DNA of 64,000 bases from Hypericum androsaemum (Eukaryota; Streptophyta; Magnoliopsida; Malpighiales; Hypericaceae), in the NCBI GenBank assembly GCA_963995505.1, contig OZ023198.1, positions 434,001-498,000 of the forward strand, read 5' to 3'. Below, piece after piece: positions 34,136 through 45,093 of this stretch. Position numbers and translations under genes: made by a program. Every line of letters begins with the position of its first letter. The stretch's first letter is position 1. Below the pieces are notes generated by a model. The model did not search any database. It worked only from the letters and a program-made list of their open reading frames with translations, and was not told the origin of the DNA.

Positions 34136-34830
34136 AGCAAAGATTTGTGCTCTGGTAATGGGGCTTGAGATGGCTTGGGTAGTGTAAATTGTCTGCTGAT
34201 TGTTGAGATGGACTCCATGCTAGCGGTCTTATACGTTGGGGAGGATGTCCCTCGCAGTCATATGGCGTGCCTGGGACCTCCTAGGCCGGGATTGGGTGGA
34301 AGATGCTCTATCTAAGTTTGTTGGGTAAATTATCCTAGTTTGCTAAAACGACTATTTTCGTCCCTCCTATTTCGAAATCGATATTTTAGTCCCGTAATTT
34401 GGTTTTATTGTACTCTCAGGTCCATCGCTTACGTCATCATTCGATTTATTATATTTTAATTTAAAAAAATGACTATCGTACCCTTACTTTAAATTTAAGA
34501 AAAAGTTAATTTTTCTGATTTTTATGGGTAGGGACGTTATTTCCACCAATTAAAAAATGATAAAATAAATGATGACGTCAGCGAGGGACCTGAGAGTACA
34601 ATAAAATCAAACTAGAAAGACTAAAGTATCAATTTTGAAATAGGAGGATCGAAAATAGTCATTTTAACAAACCAGAAGGACCTGAGAGTAATTTATCCAA
34701 GTTTGTTTTGTCGTTACCTTTTGATCATGTCTTGTTAGACGCATATTTGGACGATATTACATGGATCAATTTTTGTACTTGACTATGTAATTTTTATTTC
34801 TGAATAAATGATATGGGTTCTTTGCCCGAT
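34136..34830 (+). pseudogene. LINE RNase H remnant split by a MITE
   Basis: Before the MITE the plus strand reads VEMDSMLAV, an RNase H active-site motif, with nearby MGLEMAW, in frames broken by stops. After it comes LPFDHVLLDAYLDDI, like the C-terminal tail of plant LINE polyproteins. A 376-base MITE interrupts it at 34323-34698. Confidence 0.55.
34314..34707. mobile_element. Mutator-like MITE with 9-bp TSD
   Basis: A 376-base element (34323-34698) sits between perfect 9-base repeats AAGTTTGTT (34314-34322, 34699-34707). The long TIRs begin GGGTAAATTATCC on the left and as the complement of GGATAAATTACTCTCAGGTC on the right. The ends resemble those of the 38302-39587 element, so both belong to one MULE group. 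It has no coding content. Confidence 0.92.
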
Positions 34831-35062
34831 GATTTCTAAAATAATTAATTAGCTTAAATAAAATGTGGTCTGAGTTCTATAATAGCTTACTTGTGACAAA
34901 AATATATTATAGCTTCAATTGGACTTGTTCAATTCGGATTTGTGGACAACTTGATCTTACGTGACCTAATTAATTAAGTCAATACTAGGGATTTGCCAAT
35001 GGAAAAAGCAAATGACGACGAATTGTATTTGTTTAGTCCACTTCAAATATAAAAAAGAAAGT

Positions 35063-35683
35063 GGGAAAAAACTTACAAGTCCCTAAGATTTGTTATGATG
35101 TACTCAAATGTTTAGATGTTAGTTAACTAGTCCCTGAATTTTGAGAAATTAAACCAATTAGTCCTTAGATGCAATTCCTTCTCCTAATGGAACCTAGCTA
35201 TAGCCAAACGACTTCGATGTCCCTCCTGATCCGGGAGATCCTCTTGCGATTTCATTTGAAAATCCTCGCCTCCTGCAAGGCCTTTGTCTCGGACATCCAT
35301 TTTGCCAACCTCTACTTGTCCATGTCCTGACGACCTAACATCCTTTTGCGGCTCCTGTAATATCGCCGCTCCCTATTGAATCCGAAAGGAGATCCCCTGC
35401 TGCTACCTTGGCTCATTCATGCAACCGCTTGGACAAGTGGTTATGTTGGCAAGGACTTGTTATGTTAGTTTGTAACTATTGCTTCATTCTAAACTAGAAA
35501 AAGCATTCCACGGTGACTTGTTGATGGAGTATGATGATTTGGTTAATTTAAAGTGATTGAGGAATATTTTCGTATTTTTAAGTATCATTTGAGATAAAAA
35601 TTGATCTTAGGGACTAAGAAGTTTAAATTTTTAAAATTCAGGAACTGAATATAAAAACATAAAGACCTACGAGTTTTTTTCCC
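35063..35683. mobile_element. Pack-MULE-like element with an F-box-like fragment
   Basis: A 621-base element with terminal inverted repeats: GGGAAAAAACTTACAAGTCC on the left and the complement of GGGAAAAAAACTCGTAGGTC on the right, with 'agtccctgaatttt' conserved inside both arms. Flanking 9-mers AAAGAAAGT and GAAGAAATT match at 7 of 9, an imperfect TSD. The GC-richer interior (35200-35460) has a plus-strand frame EILLRFHLKILASCKAFVSD followed by a HFANLYLS segment. This resembles an F-box N-terminus in which the VCKSW region has suffered a deletion; a stop follows. Confidence 0.5.
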
Positions 35684-36545
35684 GAAGAAATTTGTTTTGT
35701 CTAAAGATAATTTATATCCAATGAGACGACAAAAAGTTACTACTTCCATATATTTTGCGACAACATATGTATGCATATTATATATATTCCCATCAAAAAA
35801 ATATTTTATATATAATCGTGAAATCTTTCAAACCATATAAAATGTATTAACATATATCTCTGGTTCAATTCCAGACATGTACAAAATTGCTGTAAAAAAG
35901 TTATTTTAAAAAATAAATCGACAATCAGCAGCTAACGAATTAGCTAAAGCCATTTGGATAGCACTCGGAATTGAACTTATCCTAAAAAGACCTTTTTTTG
36001 CTTTTCATTTCAAAAATGGAGTACTTTGAATTCAACATTACTATAGATCGTTCTCATCTATAAATTTGAATTCGATATATACATTTTTATTTTATTAAAT
36101 CAAACATTTCCTTTTGTACAAAACTGAAACAGAATGTACAAATTATTTAATTAAAATTTAAGATAGAAAATTGGTTGTCTGATTCTACACTAGACAGAGA
36201 CGGCTGTGGATGATAACTGATGATGACGTGTAAGGTCTGAATGGTGTGGTGGGCCCACCGAAGTTCATACCTTCACCAAATGATGCATCCTTTTCCTTGA
36301 AGGTTAAATGATGAAATATGAATTACTGTTTTTTCTAATTGTTAATTATTGGTGATTCTTCCCACCAAAAAAAATTTGTTGGTAATTCCCGAATGATTCT
36401 TATAAAATTTTATATTCATAAAATTTTGAACATAATTTTTTTTAAATAATACAATTTCTTAACATTTGTAATCGACAGTGTGGAACGATTTAAACTCCAG
36501 ATTTTGGTTAAATTTATGTTATTTTTTACTGTCCGTTTCTGCCAA
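35684..36545. other. AT-rich intergenic DNA
   Basis: No gene or paired repeat recognised. Confidence 0.35.
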
Positions 36546-36864
36546 ATAAGGTGTAAGGCGATCAAAGGTCTATTGGTTTAAACTAGTAAAAAAAATAGGG
36601 ACACTAATTAACAGGTGCGCAAAACCAGCACAATCGACTAATAAATATCAAGATTCGATAGTGGTTGGAATTGGATAGTACACAGCATTGGACCAAAATA
36701 ATTTATCCTAAGCGTGATACATACGGAATTAAAAAAATTTGAAACTATGATTGTGATAGGTGGCACACCACACTTTTGGATTTCCTATTCAAAATAAAAG
36801 AAAAAGATAGTTTTGGATTTGAGATTATTTTCCAGAATAGAGAAACAAGTAGGCTGGTCTGTTG

Positions 36865-37534
36865 AATATACTCGGGGATCACAATGGGAATGATAGAGTA
36901 TGGTAGGGTATTGATAGGACTCTATCCATACCCTAGTTTTTTTGGATGGACTTATACCTTATCCTCGACCCTACAAATTTTTTATTGTTAGATTTATACC
37001 CTACCCTCCTGGAGATCCAAGGTCTACAGGGTCTGCAGGGTCCGACCTTTTAACGTTCTGCATTTTGATAATTTTTTATCAAAACTTAATTTTTATATAA
37101 AATTTAAATAAATTCAAGACATCTACTACGTTACACATCAACATTCAATAGAAAATTGATGAAACATCAAATTTTATAATTTAATTTTAATAGTCCAAGA
37201 TTTTTTTTAGAGTTTGAAGTACATAAACAATTCAACAAAAGAAAAATATAGATGTCAGTAAAGTATATTATATATATTATCAATACGGTCTAACAAGGGT
37301 CTAACTAGAGTCTAATTAGGGTAGAGTCTAAAATACGGTAAAAATGTAAGGGTAGGGTCTGACCCACATGGTCTAGCTATGGATTCATACCCTACCCTAA
37401 ACCCTACCTCTAAACATGGACCCATACACATACCCTACCCTAGACCCAGTCAAATTCAACATACCCTAGACTCGTAGGGTAAGGGTAAGGTCCGACTCTC
37501 AAAGTATGTGTATTTCTGCCATCCCTAAATATAC
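36865..37534. mobile_element. hAT-like MITE with 7-8-bp TSD
   Basis: A 656-base insertion (36872-37527) flanked by AATATAC (36865-36871, 37528-37534); extended to eight bases the pair is GAATATAC/AAATATAC. The ends are TCGGGGATCACAATGG on the left and the complement of TAGGGATGGCAGAAAT on the right. The body is rich in 'taccctac' and 'agggtag' words. Copy B of the surrounding duplication (about 39745-39775) has no insertion there. Confidence 0.82.
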
Positions 37535-37898
37535 CACCAAAATTGCCAGCATGCCAATAATAATATATCAAAAAATCCAAGTGCAGAGCATTACTTTTTA
37601 AAAAATTAAATTATCACGACATCGTTATTTTGTTAATAGTTAATATTTATATTTAAATATTTTTATAGTAAATTCAAATTCTTTATCAATTATATGTCTA
37701 TAGTAAGTTCAATAACGCTTATTATATTCGCTTGAACTAAAATACCTTGTTAACCTCCCCGGAAAAAAAAACCTCTTTAACCAAATCCAAATTTGTTAGC
37801 GTTAATTTTATTGGCAATCAGTGCTTAACTGATGAAGGGATGAAATGTCTGTTCTGTACTTCCCAATGTGGCTTTGGCTTTAGTTTTTCACACACGTT

Positions 37899-37909
37899 CT
37901 CTCTCTCTC

Positions 37910-37940
<31 letters not shown>
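37899..37940. repeat. (CT)n microsatellite
   Basis: Runs of CT broken once by CA, just before the 'ggggctcttcgttgttacg' segment. The equivalent tract in copy B (40230-40325) is longer and more interrupted. Confidence 0.9.
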
Positions 37941-38159
37941 GGGGCTCTTCGTTGTTACGACAAATGTAAGATGTTTTGATTGGTCTATATAAATTGCTAT
38001 CCACTCACTGAGCCGAAGTTGGGAAGGGTAAGATATTTGACAAAATTCTATTTAACAAATTTAATACTGTTAAATTTTTAATAATTCAAATTCAAAATTT
38101 GATCAAATAAGAATAACTTTCTTATCAGTTCATTTGAATAGTTATTTCAAGGGGATCAA

Positions 38160-40430
38160 ATGTTTATTGGTTTAAAAATCAGTAACAAAATAAAGATAAT
38201 AAGTAACAGGTGCACAAAAGCAGAACAATCGACTAATAAATATCCAGATTCGATAGTGGTTGCAATTGGATCGTACACCACATCGGATCAAAAATAATTT
38301 AGGGTAAATTACTCTCAGATTCCTAGTTTATAATAAAATTATTGATAGGTCCTTGTTGTTTAAAAAATTATTTTACCGTCCCTACTTTTTGTTTAAATGT
38401 TAGTCTCGGGTCCCTGATTGACGTCAGCAATCATTTTTACCATGAAAATGACCTATATACTCTTATACAAATAATAAATTACTAATCATCTTCTTCTCCG
38501 GCGAACATCTGGTCGCCGAGTCCACGAACAACTGAAAACCATTTTTCTGTACCCACAAACACCCAAGCTCAAGAACATCCCAACCCAGAAAAAATCAAAT
38601 TCATCATGAAAAGAAAAAAAATAGATTCAATTAATTCCATTGTCATGAAAAAGCATTGAGATTATCCTAATTCATCATGAAAAGAAAAAAGAAGCAGATT
38701 CATCTTCACTTGATTCCAACAAACATTGAAACCGGAAACAAGAAAATCGTAAACCCAAGAATACCGATAACCCTAGATAGAACTTCAATTAGTTCCCCAA
38801 CGCCACCACTGGACCAACACTTAATCCCAACCTTTCGCCTTTATCATGACGTCGAACCTCCTGTAGCGGTATTTGAACCTCATGAAAACCATGAACCCAG
38901 GAAGATCTAAGAAACCCACAAACAACGACGAGGGAGAAAGAAGCTCTAGACGACGACGAGTGCTATTTGCCCTAATTCTGATGGGTTGCCCTAATTTTTG
39001 TCTTGAATTTCTTCTTCGTGAGCTGGGTTGCACGGCGTGCTCTAGACGATGACGAGTGTTGTTTATCCTAATGTCGATGTCATTGATGGCGATGTTGATT
39101 CAGGGGACGGAATGGGATTTGGGATTTTCGCCAGAGCGGACCTCGAAGAGGTGAAAAGGATGACGAAGCTTGACTGTGACGGTGACGGTGACGGTGAGGA
39201 CGAAGAACGCCGGTGAGGACTGAGTCAAAGGCTTCGGGTTTATTTTGTCAAGTTTTTGATCTTCACGGTGACATCATTGAGGACGAAGTAAAGAGAATGC
39301 CAGTGAGCTTGACGGTTGGATTTGAGTTGAAGTTGCTAAGTGGCGGTGGGTCGGTTGTCGGAGAAGGAGAGGAAGCGTCAGAGATGGAGATGATGGGTCG
39401 AAGAAGACGAACCCAGGGGTATAACCATCTTTTTCAAATAAAATAATAATAAAAGTGATTGCTGACGTCAGTCAGGGATCTGAGACCAACATTTTTTCGA
39501 AAAGCAGGGACGGCAAAATAATTTTTTAAATAGCATGGACCTATTAGTGATTTCACTATAAATCAGGGACATGAGGGTAATTTGCCCAATAATTTATCCT
39601 AAGAGTCATTCTTACGAGATTTTTTTTTGAAACAATGATTGTGCTAGCTAAAACAATCACTTTTCGGATTTCCTATTCAAAATAAAAAAAAGATGGTTTT
39701 TTGGATTCGGGATTGTTTTTCGAGAATTGAGAAATAAAGTAGGCTGGTTTGTTGAATAAAATAAACCACCAAAACCGCTAGCTGGTCAATAATGAAATAT
39801 AAAAAATCCAAGTACAGAGCGTTACTTCTTTTAAAAAATACATAGCACCAGTCAAACTTTAATGTTATTGAAGTGAAACCCTTTTTTTTACCAATCCTTA
39901 TATACATAATGTTATTTTTTTAAGTAAAATTTCAGATTCGAATACTATCAAACATTAAACATTATATAGTGGACGGTTCTTCTGGATGGCAAATAATTTA
40001 GACATGAGAGGACCTCAATTGAATCATCTTAAATTTCAAAAAAGTACCTAAATAAAGTACTTTGGGCGGATAGCGAAAATCGAACCCGCGTTTTCTCCTC
40101 GATAACAATATCTCTTTAATCGAATCCAAATAGGTTGGCGTTACTTTTATTGGCAATCAGTGCATAACTGGTGAAGGGATTGAAATGTTTGTTGCCTGGT
40201 CTTCCCAATGTGGCTTTGTTTTTTTTCACACACTCTCTCTCTCTCTCTCTTCTGACACCTAAGCCACACTTCCACAACTTTCTTTCCTGCTCGCTCTCTC
40301 TCGCTCTCACTGTCTATCTCTCTCCGGGGCTCTTCGTTGTTACGACAAATGTAAGATGTTTCCTCGGGCAAAACCTGAGTAGTGGAAGAACAAGTTCCTG
40401 TTTCGGGAATCTCCTTCTCTGGTAAATTCA
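38160..40430. promoter_or_regulatory. Duplicated promoter region, copy B
   Basis: Copy B of the duplication lies directly upstream of the fucosyltransferase-like gene, so it is probably the active promoter. A probable leader exon ends near 40421 at TCTCTG before a GTAAAT donor. A likely acceptor TTTTGCAG ends at 40795. A 1.29-kb MULE interrupts the copy at 38302-39587. Transcript structure is inferred. Confidence 0.5.
38293..39596. mobile_element. 1.29-kb Mutator-like element with 9-bp TSD
   Basis: Element 38302-39587 lies between perfect 9-base repeats AATAATTTA (38293-38301, 39588-39596). TIRs of roughly 150 bases start GGGTAAATTACTCTCAGATT and the complement of GGGCAAATTACCCTCATGTC. The interior is GC-richer, with a short (GACGGT)n run near 39177-39200 and two 77-codon plus-strand frames (38677-38910, 39213-39446). 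These may come from captured plant genes but I do not recognise them. No transposase was found. Copy A of the duplication preserves the empty site (about 36693-36708). Confidence 0.92.
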
Positions 40431-41113
40431 AGCTATTTGGAGCAGATTTTCTCTGTCTTATTCGTGTAATCTGTCTTCGAATTTAGATTAGAAAATTTTT
40501 ACGACAAATTTTTTCTAATAAATATTTAACATTTTTAATAGTTCAAAGTAAAGACATCTTAATTAAATTAAAACTATATCTTCATCAATTGATATAATTT
40601 TTTTACACCATGACAATACCAGGGTGTGAACTCTGGATGCATCAATTAATATAAGTATTTGTTGGTACGGAGATTATTACAATTTTGGTAGATTATTTAT
40701 TGTTTTCTTTTCTTGTGAATTATTTTCTATTTTTCATGGGATAATTATTAATAACTTGGTGGGCACCCTAATTCAATAACTGTTTTCTTTTGCAGTAGGG
40801 AGGCTGATTATTTGTGAAGCTCTATGATAGAGGTAGGAGTGGACCACTAAAAAAATAAATTAAAGGTGAAAACAATATCCTTAATTAGTTCAGGACAAGA
40901 CAACAAGTTTTAATGTCCCATTTACGTGAGTGGAACAAATAGGTTTCGGTAGTGGTTGCTAACTTTCATGTGACCTATTATAAGGTGGTTGGAAAATGGC
41001 TTCACATTAAGGTATGCACAAGGAAGGAGTAGGAGGAGGAAGTTCTTTTTGTAAACGTCTGGACCTCCGTCAATTCGTAAATACGGGAAGAAGAAGTTGG
41101 TGGACAAGGAGAA
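40431..41113 (+). promoter_or_regulatory. Leader region of the fucosyltransferase-like gene
   Basis: AT-rich DNA that probably contains a leader intron (about 40422-40795) and leader exon sequence up to the start codon at 41114. Several short upstream ATGs are present, so further leader splicing is possible. Confidence 0.4.
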
Positions 41114-43674
41114 ATGGATCCCTTCTTGAGCCAGAAGTCAATAGAGAGAGTAGTGTCACAGAGGGCTCTCCAAATGGGAAGCTCGTTCCCATGCCAAATC
41201 TCTGTGATGGGTTTCCTCTGTGGGGTTTGTCTCACCTCTGTCTTCCTTGCTGCTATTGGCCTTGGACCCATCTCTTTCTCTTACATCCCTGTTGGGAATT
41301 CACCCAATTCTCCACCCACCAGTGAGTATAATAATTCTTCACTCTCCAGATACTTTTTTGTGTCTTTTGTTGTGTTTTAGCTTCTTGGGACAATTTTCAA
41401 TAAACTCAAGCCGGCTATCTAACAATCACTTAAATTAACTGACGAGTGCGTTATTTTTGTTTAACCAGGTCTCGAGTCCGAGTCATTAGAACACTAAATA
41501 TTTGTTCAATTAGTTGGCTCAGTAGGTATCGATACCAGATGGTATAAACCAAAAAAATAAATTCAAACAGAGCTATGGCTTTAACGTAGGAGTCGCTGGT
41601 TTTTTGTAATCACTGATAGCTTTGTTAGTTGAGGAAATTCTTAATGTTCCAAGCGTGTGCGTGAAGAAAGACAGAGGAAAAGGTTGGAGTTGCTTGTGAA
41701 ATACTCTTTTTTAAGTTATTGGTCATCATGTAGAAGATTGCCATGTGATTGATCATGATATAGATTATTGACCTCAATTGATTTTAATTTTGTTTGGTCA
41801 ATGCATGTGATACAAAGTGTGTTGAAATGTAGTAGATATCTTGATGAGCACAGACTGCAAACTCGAGGCGAAGGAAACAGATCGATTCGCGAATAATCGG
41901 AGAGGCAGCAATGTCGGAATCAGTGGTGATGATGATGATGATAATGCAGTTTCATTACTGTATTCTGCTTGGAGTGAGTTGCTCAATGAGTCAATAGACG
42001 GAAAAGATGGAGCTTTCAAAACTGTTGGAGTAAGCAGAGCCGAAGTTCCGAATGCTCCACACTTGGAGAACTGCGAGCTGAGTGCTCGTTCGAACGAGCT
42101 ACTCGACAGACGCGGCGAACATGGGAGCTTTCCTCCTTGGACAACTTGGAAGGGAATGCTAAACAATCAGCTGATAAGAAATTTCAGGCATCAGGCTATA
42201 TCAGAAGGTGCTTATCCTCCTTGGGTACGGTTCTCAACTTACAGTCTCTTGTTTTCGTATTGAACATTTTCAGTACCACATTTGGTGATCTTGCTGCCGG
42301 ATTGTCTTGCAGATAAGCGGGTCCGACGAAGAAAACTATCCGCTCACGAGGAAAGTTCAACGTGACCTGTGGATCCATCAGCATCCTACAAACTGCAGGG
42401 ACCCTAGTTTACGGTTTCTTGTTGCGGATTGGGAGAGATTGCCTGGCTTTGGTATAGGAGCTCAGTTGGCTGGAATGTGCGGACTTCTTGCGATTGCGAT
42501 CAACGAGAAAAGGATCCTTGTTACGAACTACTATAACAGGGCTGACCATGATGGCTGTAAAGGTACTGCACGATCTAGTTGGTCTTGCTACTTCCTTCCC
42601 GAGACATCTCGAGGGTGCCAACTCCGTGCTTTCGAGCTAATGGCCGATAAAGAAGCCTGGGAAAAGGGCATTGTTACGACAAAGAGAAACTATTCCTCGA
42701 AAGAGATATGGTCGGGACGTATTCCGAGGCAAGTGCTTGCTTGCATTCTCTCTATTCACTCACATATCTGCAGACCAATCTGCAGAAATACTCACATTTC
42801 TGGAACAGGGCATGGGGTGAACCTTGGAGTTACTTGCAGCCCACAACAGAAATAAACGGCAGCTTACTATTGTCTCATCGTAAGATGGATCGCAGGTGGT
42901 GGAGAGCCCAGGTAACCATGATCATCACAACATTCTAACACGTAAAACTGCACTCAATGTTACTTCTATTTGGCAGGCTATACGTTACTTGATGAGATTC
43001 CAGACCGAGTATACTTGCGGATTGATGAATGTTGCACGCAACAGTGCGTTCGGCAAGGAGGCTGCAAAAATGGTTCTTAAAAGCCTCGGCGGACAATGGC
43101 CTAAGGTTAGTATTCGTATTCAACGAGGCGTCATGTTTTGCAGTTAATGAACACTGACAAATCTCTCCTCCAACAGGAAAGCAGAAACAAACCGAGGTCA
43201 GATATCGAAGAATATGTTTGGTCGAATCAGAAGCCATGGGTTCCTAGGCCACTGCTAAGCATGCATGTAAGGATGGGAGACAAGGCCTGTGAAATGAAAC
43301 TGGTTCAATTCGAAGGCTACATGCAGCTAGCAGGTAGGATCAGAACGAGATTTCCGCACCTCGCAAACATCTGGCTATCGACAGAAATGCAGGAAGTGGT
43401 CGACAAATCGAAGCAATACAAGGACTGGCAGTTCTACTACACGAACGTGACGCGCCAAGTAGGAAACAACATGTTAATGGCTAGCTACGAGGCAAGTCTT
43501 GGGAGGAAAACTAGCACGAATTACCCGCTTGTGAATTTCTTGATGGCAACAGAGGCAGACTTTTTTGTTGGAGCATTGGGTTCAACATGGTGCTTTCTGA
43601 TAGATGGCATGAGGAACACAGGGGGGAAGGTGATGGCTGGTTACTTGAGCGTCAACAAGGACCGCTTCTGGTAG
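41114..43674 (+). CDS. Putative alpha-1,6-fucosyltransferase-like (FUT8-like) type II membrane protein
   Basis: Plant protein of the At3g26950-like family, with similarity to FUT8/NodZ-type fucosyltransferases; activity and substrate are not established, and a Golgi location is inferred. Inferred exons: 41114-41321, 41854-42224, 42313-42728, 42809-42911, 42977-43105, 43177-43674, giving 574 residues. A short cytosolic tail is followed by one membrane segment (about 29-50, FLCGVCLTSVFLAAIGLG), a stem, then a GT domain. The domain has PGFGIGAQLAGM (about 237), HVRMGDKACEM (about 439, like the GDP-fucose-binding HxRxxD motif) and ADFFVGALGSTWCF near residue 540. Intron 3 starts with GC instead of GT (AG|GCAAGT at 42728/42729), the only choice that keeps the conserved frame. 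An SSR encoding consecutive Asp lies near 41930. Confidence 0.85.
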
Positions 43675-44280
43675 AACGAGCTTCGACCTGTAAAAATCGA
43701 ATGTATAATCTCGAGTCCTACTGTACATAGCCTATAGTACTCACTGTCGTATACTTTGATGTTAAAAGCTATTAGTTCGATGTGTTAGTTCTGGTTTATT
43801 CAGACTTGTTTCTGCAGTCGAGATATCTCATCGTACTCGGGAATGACAATGGTCGGTTTGCTATGGCAAGTTGCTACCGATGACGATATCTGCAAGCAGG
43901 ATTGGCAGGTAGCAGATTAAAGATTATGTAAAGGAATGAACTCAAATAAAAATGCCACCAGCTGCGACGGTTTCCATCATTAGAGCATATAGTTGATTGA
44001 TGTCGAGGCAAATCGGAGCAAAAGAGGAGGCGCCGACAAGTTAGCTCGACCGTCCGGACTGCACCATTACGGACTTGGCAAGATCCTCGAATGGAATGGT
44101 CTAGCAATCGACATCTACACTTGCGCTCTTCACCGAAGATCAAGACCTGCAATTACAAAAGCTGCATGAGTTCAGCTTCAGCTTTTTATGGAGGGTAGTG
44201 AGTTTCCATCACCACGAACAATATACCTGTCACGACCTATGCTCGGGTTCATGCCAACTTCCGCGACTACTCACAAATAA
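43675..44280. other. 3' flank, nothing else recognised
   Basis: 3' UTR of the fucosyltransferase-like gene and intergenic DNA; no gene was seen. Confidence 0.4.
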
Positions 44281-44500
44281 CTCTCACCCCCTGCAAGGCC
44301 CGCCCTCCTTTAAGCCTTCGAGCACGGCTGCAACATCGGCTTGTTGGATGCCCCGATGCGGAGATTCTTCCCTTAACTTCTCGGCCGTGATGGCATCAAG
44401 AAAGTTGCGTGTGCTTCCCGAGTCCATCAGGATCAACAAGTTCTTCTGTTTGGCTTTCATCTTCTCCTCAATACTCGCATTCATCTCTGCTATATAAGCC
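44281..44500 (-). pseudogene. Retrotransposon protease fragment
   Basis: A 66-codon minus-strand frame contains NLLILMDSGSTRNFLD, the retropepsin active-site neighbourhood (DSGS) of Ty3/gypsy-type polyproteins. No other domain, LTR or TSD is visible nearby. It is an isolated relict. Confidence 0.55.
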
Positions 44501-45093
44501 TCGCCTCAATGAATTTTAAAAAGCTTCTCATCTCTCATATATTAATTTTGGTTAATGTTGATTAGATAGTCTCACCGTGTAGGGACTAGGGTAGGAAATT
44601 TTATTAATTAGAAGACAAGTAAGAAATATGGCCTCAAGCTAAGAGATGCAACTGAAACCTGCAGCTTGCCCAAGTGTCCTAACAACATCAACCATCAATC
44701 TCCTAAATAAGACCCGACAATAGACTCGAACTTTTCACAGAGGTGAATACCAGCGCAATTTGCAAGGACACGGAAATGGACAAAAAATAATACAGGGAAG
44801 GCTAAAATGTCAAACAGATAAATCAACAATTGCAGAAAACGGTGAGCGGATAACCCACGACTTGGATACAAAGATTAATATTTAAAGAGGGAAAACGAAA
44901 CATTTTGTTTTCCTCCAATTGCACATCACATACAACACGAAAAGAAAACAACAAGTCTTTCTAGCCTCACATGAAACCGGTAGCCCTAGCAAATAACATC
45001 TAAATCATCCACCATTTGCACCCAACAAGAAGTGTCGGAAACTGCGGGATGATCTATCCCGCAGTTTCCTGTTTACCAAAGTGATGAAGATGC
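44501..45093. other. Intergenic, 3' side of the ankyrin gene
   Basis: No gene recognised; probably includes the 3' UTR of the ANKRD13C-like gene. Confidence 0.4.

Larger units (their letters stand above)
36546..38030. repeat. Duplicated promoter region, copy A
   Basis: Same-orientation counterpart of 38160-40430. Shared landmarks, in order, are 'aatcgactaataaatatc', 'gattcgatagtggttg', 'aataatttatcctaag', 'ggatttcctattcaaaat', 'aagtaggctggt', 'attggcaatcagtgc', a CT microsatellite and 'ctcttcgttgttacgacaaa'. Copy A carries a hAT element (36872-37527) that copy B lacks and lacks the MULE found in copy B. The homology ends around 37980, at the equivalent of the probable transcript start of the fucosyltransferase-like gene. 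Confidence 0.85.
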
